A DNA stretch of 18,692 nucleotides. Source: an uncultured Methanobrevibacter sp. (lineage in GTDB: Archaea > Methanobacteriota > Methanobacteria > Methanobacteriales > Methanobacteriaceae). Positions 14,187 to 18,692 of this stretch are shown here, one piece after another. The position numbers were made by a program, and so were the translations under genes. How positions within the stretch are numbered: position 1 is the stretch's first letter; each line of letters begins with the position of its first letter. Under the pieces are notes generated by a model that was given only the letters and a program-made list of their open reading frames with translations, searched no databases and was not told where the DNA came from. Where the stretch lies: assembly GCA_900317865.1 (NCBI GenBank), contig ONIK01000032.1, positions 1 through 18,692 on the forward strand, read 5' to 3'.

Positions 14187-14698
14187 TAAAGTTATGCTAT
14201 GATGTTAATGACTATCGAAGACAAATCAGTGATGTCATCACTGAGGATGATACTGTAATAGAGCTCGGATGCCATACGGGCAACACCTCAAAAGTCATTC
14301 TGGAAAATGATGTCAGGCTGATAGCTATTGACAATTCCCCCGAAGCAAAAAGTGAAATGGATAAGTTTGATTTAACATTTATAAATGCCGATGTGCGACT
14401 TCACGATACATTGTCTGAAGTATTTAAGTTAATTCAAAGATGTGATGTTCTGGCTATTGACCTGGGTGGAGGATATCATCCCGACACTGTTTTCAAGGTA
14501 TTTTATATATGGTCTTCTACTTTTAAACCGAAACATACCATTATCAGAAACCGGGGTTTGGTGGAGTTTTATAATTCTGTTTGTGAAGTGGAGGGTAGTT
14601 ACAAGTCTGAGGATGGCTTTTTGGATTCATATAAGGACAGTGGCATTCCTCCACAAATAAAGGAATTTGATTTATGGACTCCAATGCCCAAAAAATAG
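14183..14698 (+). CDS. Small class I SAM-dependent methyltransferase-like protein
   Basis: This 171-residue protein has a Rossmann methyltransferase core. Motif I is VIELGCHTGNTSK (25-37), an acidic residue ends strand 2 (IAID, D50), NADV lies at 68-71, and the motif IV position is DVLAIDLGGGYHPDT (88-102). The C-terminal half is shorter than in most methyltransferases and carries TIIRNRGLVEFYNS and a PPQIKEFDLWTPMPK tail. It lacks the NPPY or DPPW motif of nucleic-acid N-methyltransferases, so the substrate is unknown. It overlaps pantoate kinase by 4 bases and is certainly co-translated with it. A methylation role in CoA or pantoate metabolism is possible but is only context inference. Confidence 0.75.
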   Translation: MIKLCYDVNDYRRQISDVITEDDTVIELGCHTGNTSKVILENDVRLIAIDNSPEAKSEMDKFDLTFINADVRLHDTLSEVFKLIQRCDVLAIDLGGGYHPDTVFKVFYIWSSTFKPKHTIIRNRGLVEFYNSVCEVEGSYKSEDGFLDSYKDSGIPPQIKEFDLWTPMPKK

Positions 14699-14714
14699 AT
14701 AACTGGTTAATTTA

Positions 14715-14739
14715 TTTTTTTGATAAATATCTTTTTTTT
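14715..14739 (+). terminator. Double oligo-T terminator before the aroA' operon
   Basis: T7 (14715-14721) and T8 (14732-14739) follow the methyltransferase stop and would end the pantoate kinase operon. Confidence 0.5.
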
Positions 14740-14763
14740 AAATAGTACATAAATGAACAATCA

Positions 14764-14817
14764 AACTATATATAACATCAAAAATATATTATATAATGTT
14801 ATTTTATTAGAAGGTAT
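14764..14817 (+). promoter_or_regulatory. aroA' operon promoter and SD
   Basis: ACTATATATAAC (14765-14776) is a TATA box giving an expected start near 14796. An SD-like GAAGGT (14810-14815) lies 6 bases before the ATG at 14822. Because this promoter lies inside the upstream in-frame extension from 14753, the longer reading is unlikely to be translated. Confidence 0.5.
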
Positions 14818-14821
14818 TACA

Positions 14822-15613
14822 ATGATTGGTAAAAAAATTCGTTTAGAAAGAATATTCAATAGGAATACTGGAAGGACAGTTATTGCTCCTATGGATCATG
14901 GTGTTTCCAGCGGACCTATTAAAGGAATCATAAATATTGATGATACAGTTGAAGAAATCTCCCAAGGGGGAGCAGATGCAATATTAATGCACAAAGGAAT
15001 TGTTCAAAGAGGTCACAGAGGATACGGTAAGGATATAGGTCTTATTGTACACTTGTCAGCAAGTACCTCCCTTGCACCGGACCCAAACAATAAGGTAACC
15101 GTAACTTCAGTTGAAAAAGCAATCCAATTAGGTGCGGATGCAGTTTCAGTTCATGTAAACCTTGGAAGCGCTACTGAAAGTGAAATGTTGCAGGAATTAG
15201 GTGAAATCGCTGAAACCTGTGATTACTGGGGTATTCCACTCTTAGCAATGATGTACCCTCGTGGTCAGAAAGTGGAAAATGAACTTGATGTGGAATTTGT
15301 AAAACATGCTGCTCGTGTAGGTTCAGAATTGGGAGTAGACATTGTAAAAACAAATTATACTGGTGATCCTGATTCATTTAAAGAAGTAGTTGAAGGTGCA
15401 CTTGTCCCTGTAGTTATTGCAGGAGGACCTAAAGTAGAAACCGATGAAGAATTATTAACTATGGTAAAGGATTCTTTAAGTGTTGGTGGAGCAGGTGTAG
15501 CATTCGGACGTAATCTTTTCCAAGCTGAAAATCCTGGAAAAATTACAAGAGCAATATCAGAAGTAGTTCATAATGATTTAGAAGTTGAAGAAGCTTTAAA
15601 ATTATTAAAATAA
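14822..15613 (+). CDS. aroA': 2-amino-3,7-dideoxy-D-threo-hept-6-ulosonate (DKFP pathway) synthase
   Basis: Class I aldolase-type enzyme starting the archaeal alternative shikimate route. It condenses 6-deoxy-5-ketofructose-1-phosphate with aspartate semialdehyde to give the 7-carbon amino sugar used by dehydroquinate synthase II. The 263-residue TIM barrel has APMDHGVSSGP (22-32, with D25), the MMYPRGQ segment (Y145) and the Schiff-base lysine in DIVKTNYTGDP (K176). The phosphate-binding end contains AGGPK (200-204) and GGAGVAFGRNLFQ (222-234). Fructose-bisphosphate aldolase of the archaeal class IA type is the nearest alternative. The direct partner downstream makes the shikimate role much more likely. 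The start at ATG 14822 is chosen from the SD and family N-terminus. It heads a four-gene operon. Confidence 0.95.
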   Translation: MIGKKIRLERIFNRNTGRTVIAPMDHGVSSGPIKGIINIDDTVEEISQGGADAILMHKGIVQRGHRGYGKDIGLIVHLSASTSLAPDPNNKVTVTSVEKAIQLGADAVSVHVNLGSATESEMLQELGEIAETCDYWGIPLLAMMYPRGQKVENELDVEFVKHAARVGSELGVDIVKTNYTGDPDSFKEVVEGALVPVVIAGGPKVETDEELLTMVKDSLSVGGAGVAFGRNLFQAENPGKITRAISEVVHNDLEVEEALKLLK

Positions 15614-15622
15614 GGTGATTTA

Positions 15623-16753
15623 ATGCAAAATAAATTCGCTTGGATAATGACTCCTGATCTCCCATGGGATGATAGAAAGGAAATGATAACAACCGCACTT
15701 GAATCAGGTATCAGTTATGTGCTTGATTTGGAGTATAGCGATAAAATTCGCAAACTTGGAAATGTAAACATTATTTCTACCGAAGAAGATGCTGACATTT
15801 ATCTTGTTGGTATAGATGGTGAAGGAGACGGATCAATTGATTTAAGTGAAAATTTGTCTGACTCTAAAGATTTGGCCGATGCCAAAAAAGCTAAAGGAGA
15901 AGGTAAAACTGTTTGTGCATACATTAAAATCACTGACAAATTACACGAACAACTTGCAGTAAAATTGGGACCAATCGTTGATTATATTATTCTTGTAGGA
16001 ACTGATTGGACTGTAATTCCGCTGGAAAATATCATAGCAGATCTTCAAAAAGTGGATGTTAATATTATAGCTGCTGTAGCGGATAAAGACGGTGCAAAAT
16101 TGGCTTTGGAAACTTTGGAACATGGAACTGACGGCGTAATATTTGAAGCAAATGACTTTGCACAGATTAAGGAAATTGCACAGGAAGTTGATGATGCATC
16201 CAAAGTCAAATATGAATTGAAAACAGCTACAATCACCAATGTCAAATCATTGGGTTCAGGTGACAGGGTATGTATTGATACCACTGACATGATGGTGCCT
16301 GGAGAAGGTATGTTAATCGGATCTTATTCAAAATCATTATTTTTGGTTCACTCAGAATCATTGGAAAGTGAATATGTGGCTTCAAGACCATTCAGAGTTA
16401 ATGCAGGTCCTGTTCAGGCATATGTTATGGTTCCTGGAAACAAAACAAGATATTTGTCCGAACTTGTTGCCGGAGATGAAGTATTGATTGTAAATACAGA
16501 AGGTGAGACTCGTACAGCATATGTCGGAAGAAGTAAAATCGAAAGAAGACCATTAATATTAATCGAAGCTGAATACGAAGGCAGAACAATCAGAACATTG
16601 CTCCAGAATGCAGAAACAATAAGAATTGTAGATGCTGATAATAATCCTTTATCTGTAGCTGATGCAAAACCTGGAGATAAAGTAAAAGTATACATTGAAA
16701 AAAGTGCAAGACACTTTGGTATAGCTATTGATGAAACAATTATAGAACAATGA
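15623..16753 (+). CDS. aroB': 3-dehydroquinate synthase II
   Basis: NAD-dependent enzyme converting 2-amino-3,7-dideoxy-D-threo-hept-6-ulosonate to 3-dehydroquinate by oxidative deamination and cyclisation. It is the second step of the archaeal route to aromatic amino acids and folate-like compounds. The 376 residues match the family: the N-terminus KFAWIMTPDLPWDDRKEMIT; the middle segment LGSGDRVCIDTTDMMVPGEG (210-229); RPFRVNAGPVQAYVMVPGNK (255-274); and a C-terminal beta-rich domain with LLQNAETIRIV and SARHFGIAIDE. It is unrelated to bacterial AroB. A very good SD (AAGGTGATTTA) lies in the 9-base gap after the synthase, so the two steps are co-produced. Confidence 0.95.
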   Translation: MQNKFAWIMTPDLPWDDRKEMITTALESGISYVLDLEYSDKIRKLGNVNIISTEEDADIYLVGIDGEGDGSIDLSENLSDSKDLADAKKAKGEGKTVCAYIKITDKLHEQLAVKLGPIVDYIILVGTDWTVIPLENIIADLQKVDVNIIAAVADKDGAKLALETLEHGTDGVIFEANDFAQIKEIAQEVDDASKVKYELKTATITNVKSLGSGDRVCIDTTDMMVPGEGMLIGSYSKSLFLVHSESLESEYVASRPFRVNAGPVQAYVMVPGNKTRYLSELVAGDEVLIVNTEGETRTAYVGRSKIERRPLILIEAEYEGRTIRTLLQNAETIRIVDADNNPLSVADAKPGDKVKVYIEKSARHFGIAIDETIIEQ

Positions 16754-16762
16754 GGAATATTG

Positions 16763-17320
16763 ATGTCACAAATCAGAGCCTTTTTAGCAATTGACTTAGA
16801 TGATGATTTAAAACCTAAAATAAATAAGATTATCCGTGAATTCAAACAGATTGATGCAAATATCAAATATGTGGATTTGCAGAACCTGCATTTTACATTA
16901 AAGTTCTTCGGAGATATCGATACTGAAGGAATCGATGTCCTTGCTGAAAGAATAGAAAATGTGGTAAAGGATTTTGATTCATTCAATATTAAAATAAAAG
17001 GCTGCGGTGCCTTTCCCAATAAAAATCGAATAAAGGTAATATGGGTAGGTTTGGATGAAGACCACATTTTAAAGGAATTGCATGATAAACTGGATAAGCA
17101 GTTCAATTCTTTAGGCTTTGATTTGGATAAAAAATTCTCCTCCCACCTGACAATAGGCCGTATGAGATCAGCTAAAGGCAAGGACAAAGTTAAAAATACT
17201 ATTGAATCATTTGATAATGTTGATATTGGTTCAATGGAAGTCAACAGTATTGTATTAAAGAAAAGTACTTTAACACCATCAGGACCAATTTATGAGGATT
17301 TAATCGAGTTTAAGCTGTGA
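16763..17320 (+). CDS. thpR: RNA 2',3'-cyclic phosphodiesterase
   Basis: Member of the 2H phosphoesterase family (LigT/ThpR), hydrolysing 2',3'-cyclic phosphates at RNA ends to 2'-phosphates. Some members join tRNA halves in vitro. The 185-residue protein begins in family style (IRAFLAIDL) and has both catalytic H-x-T motifs: LHFTLKFFG (H43, T45) and SHLTIGRM (H128, T130). The internal symmetry of the fold is visible. I chose ATG 16763 over the adjacent TTG at 16760. An SD (GAGGA) overlaps the stop of the upstream gene. It sits between dehydroquinate synthase II and the CCA-adding enzyme, suggesting a role in tRNA 3'-end or splicing metabolism together with CCA addition. Confidence 0.93.
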   Translation: MSQIRAFLAIDLDDDLKPKINKIIREFKQIDANIKYVDLQNLHFTLKFFGDIDTEGIDVLAERIENVVKDFDSFNIKIKGCGAFPNKNRIKVIWVGLDEDHILKELHDKLDKQFNSLGFDLDKKFSSHLTIGRMRSAKGKDKVKNTIESFDNVDIGSMEVNSIVLKKSTLTPSGPIYEDLIEFKL

Positions 17321-17324
17321 TTTA

Positions 17325-18692
17325 ATGGATTATAAAGATATTTTAGATGAAATTAAACCAACTCAAAAAGAAAAAGATAAAGTCGGGGAAGTTTCAAATA
17401 AGCTTCTTGATTTTTTAAATGACAAATGTCATGTTGATAACATTGATGCCCAGGCTGTTCTTGGAGGTTCCGTTGCTAAAAAAACCTATTTGCGCGGCAA
17501 ATCAGACATTGATATTTTTATAGCATTTTCATTAACCACTGATAAACAAGATTTAAAAAAAACAGGCCTTGATTTGGCTCATCAGTGCTGTGATGTATTC
17601 GATGCCGTTCCAAATCATCAGTTTGCATCTCATCCTTATGTGACGACTGAAATTGAAGGTTTTGAAGTAGATTTTGTCCCCTGCTATAGGATAAATGATG
17701 GAAGTCAGCTCAAATCTGCAGTAGACAGGACAATTCTACATACAAAATATGTCCAGGCCAATCTGGCTGAAGGTCAAAACGATGAAGTCCTGCTTTTGAA
17801 AAGATTCATGGACATGACTGGAACTTACGGTTCCGAATTTAAGGTTGGCGGATTTGCAGGATATTTATGTGAATTGCTGATAATTCAATACGGAACCTTT
17901 GAAAATACTCTAAAAGAAGCCAGTGAATGGAGATATGGCCATATCATTGATTTAAAAGAATACGGCACGGCTAAAAACTTTAACGATCCGTTAATCTGTA
18001 TAGACCCTACTGATAAGAACAGAAATGTTGGAGCAGCATTAAGATTGGACAAGTTTTCACAGTTCATTCAATCAGCTCGTAATTACCTTGATTCCAATAA
18101 AAAAGACCAGTATTTCTTCCCGTTGAATAAAAAACTGGATAAAGATAATATTCTAAATGAATTTAAACGTCGTGAAAGCAATCTGATAGCTATAAAATTT
18201 GATATTCCAGAAATACCTCTGGATACTTTACATCCCCAAATTAAAAAGACTTCCGATTCCTTAAGAAAGATATTGAATAAAAACGATTTTTTAGTTTTCC
18301 AGAATGATTACTGGACTGATGAAGAATCATGTGCAATAATACTTCTTGAATTGGCTGTATCCAAATTGAATAATGTTAAAGTTCATGAAGGGCCTAAAGT
18401 CTACTATAAGCAGGCATGCAGCAATTTCATTGATAAATTCGGATTAAAAAACTGTTATCTTATTGATGATGTTATGGTTTCAAATGTTGAAAGGGAATTT
18501 ACAACACCACAGGATTTTATTGTTAATCTGCTTACAAAAGAGCAGATTTTCCGCATTAAGGTAGGCAAAAACCTGACCGAACCAATTTTGGATACATATG
18601 AAATTGCAGATATCAATGATTTAGCTGAAAATAACGAGTTTTTAATCTTTTTAGATGATTTTTTATATCCAAATCAGCATATTAAACGTTAA
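17325..18692 (+). CDS. cca: CCA-adding enzyme, archaeal class I tRNA nucleotidyltransferase
   Basis: Adds or repairs the 3'-CCA end of tRNA without a nucleic-acid template. The protein is complete at 455 residues, the normal archaeal length. The nucleotidyltransferase signature is LGGSVAKKTYLRGKSDIDIF (46-65), with G47, G48, S49 and the metal-binding carboxylates D61 and D63; the third is D116 in FEVDFVPCY. The following helical segment has YGSEFKVGGFAGYLCELLIIQYG (in the 160s-180s), and the C-terminal half forms the body and tail domains that hold the tRNA elbow. GTGAT overlapping the upstream stop acts as SD. The stop is the last codon of the window. It is the last gene visible in the aroA' operon; further genes beyond the window cannot be judged. 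Confidence 0.95.
   Translation: MDYKDILDEIKPTQKEKDKVGEVSNKLLDFLNDKCHVDNIDAQAVLGGSVAKKTYLRGKSDIDIFIAFSLTTDKQDLKKTGLDLAHQCCDVFDAVPNHQFASHPYVTTEIEGFEVDFVPCYRINDGSQLKSAVDRTILHTKYVQANLAEGQNDEVLLLKRFMDMTGTYGSEFKVGGFAGYLCELLIIQYGTFENTLKEASEWRYGHIIDLKEYGTAKNFNDPLICIDPTDKNRNVGAALRLDKFSQFIQSARNYLDSNKKDQYFFPLNKKLDKDNILNEFKRRESNLIAIKFDIPEIPLDTLHPQIKKTSDSLRKILNKNDFLVFQNDYWTDEESCAIILLELAVSKLNNVKVHEGPKVYYKQACSNFIDKFGLKNCYLIDDVMVSNVEREFTTPQDFIVNLLTKEQIFRIKVGKNLTEPILDTYEIADINDLAENNEFLIFLDDFLYPNQHIKR

Noticed and set aside
16414..17244. Long open frame on the minus strand (276 codons) across aroB' and thpR
   Set aside because: It lies opposite two well-identified genes, has no SD or family motif, and its Ser/Ile/Leu-rich composition is what the antisense of A/T-rich coding DNA gives.

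Overview
The window looks like chromosome from a methanogenic archaeon of the Methanobacteriales, most like Methanobrevibacter. The evidence is strongly A+T-rich DNA, an archaeal DNA primase large subunit, a class I archaeal CCA-adding enzyme, a coenzyme F420H2 oxidase, the archaeal DKFP/dehydroquinate synthase II route into the shikimate pathway, pantoate kinase, an archaeal riboflavin reductase and an adhesin-like repeat protein. Shine-Dalgarno (SD) sequences of the GGAGGTGAT type, A/T-rich TATA boxes and oligo-T terminators fit this too. There is no tRNA, rRNA, CRISPR array, insertion sequence or phage gene. No gene-free stretch exceeds about 240 bases.

Layout. (1) 1-1143 is the 3' part of an adhesin-like surface protein with four Ig-like repeats, ending in a T-rich terminator. 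(2) 1242-1757 is an acidic protein of unknown function. It converges on priL (1796-3124, minus strand), the Fe-S subunit of the replicative primase. (3) From a divergent promoter region, metG (3367-5349) runs into a long conserved protein with a four-Cys zinc-ribbon-like motif and then a small protein with two tandem HTH units, giving a tightly packed three-gene operon to 7411. (4) 7577-9268 holds a GPT/AglH-like membrane sugar-1-phosphate transferase and, directly coupled, the riboflavin pathway reductase ArfC. Its stop overlaps the end of a minus-strand pair (9260-10386): a DUF2115-like protein and a PHP-domain phosphoesterase. (5) A 93-bp divergent promoter with a strong inverted repeat separates the PHP gene from a small secreted protein (10480-10962). 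(6) 11067-13310 holds the F420H2 oxidase FprA, then a flavodoxin-like protein and a cupin on a separate promoter; this looks like an oxygen and redox defence block. (7) 13347-14698 is pantoate kinase, probably read from a leaderless mRNA, overlapping a small SAM-methyltransferase-like gene. (8) 14822-18692 is a four-gene operon: DKFP synthase, 3-dehydroquinate synthase II, RNA 2',3'-cyclic phosphodiesterase ThpR and the CCA-adding enzyme.

Most of the region is core information processing and cofactor or amino-acid biosynthesis. The least explained parts are the two proteins behind metG, the DUF2115/PHP pair, the methyltransferase-like partner of pantoate kinase, and several palindromes placed at promoters. 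I see no defence system or other clearly new multi-gene machine. The strongest novelty candidates are the metG-linked zinc-ribbon/HTH pair and the candidate operators at 10433-10456 and 12329-12345.
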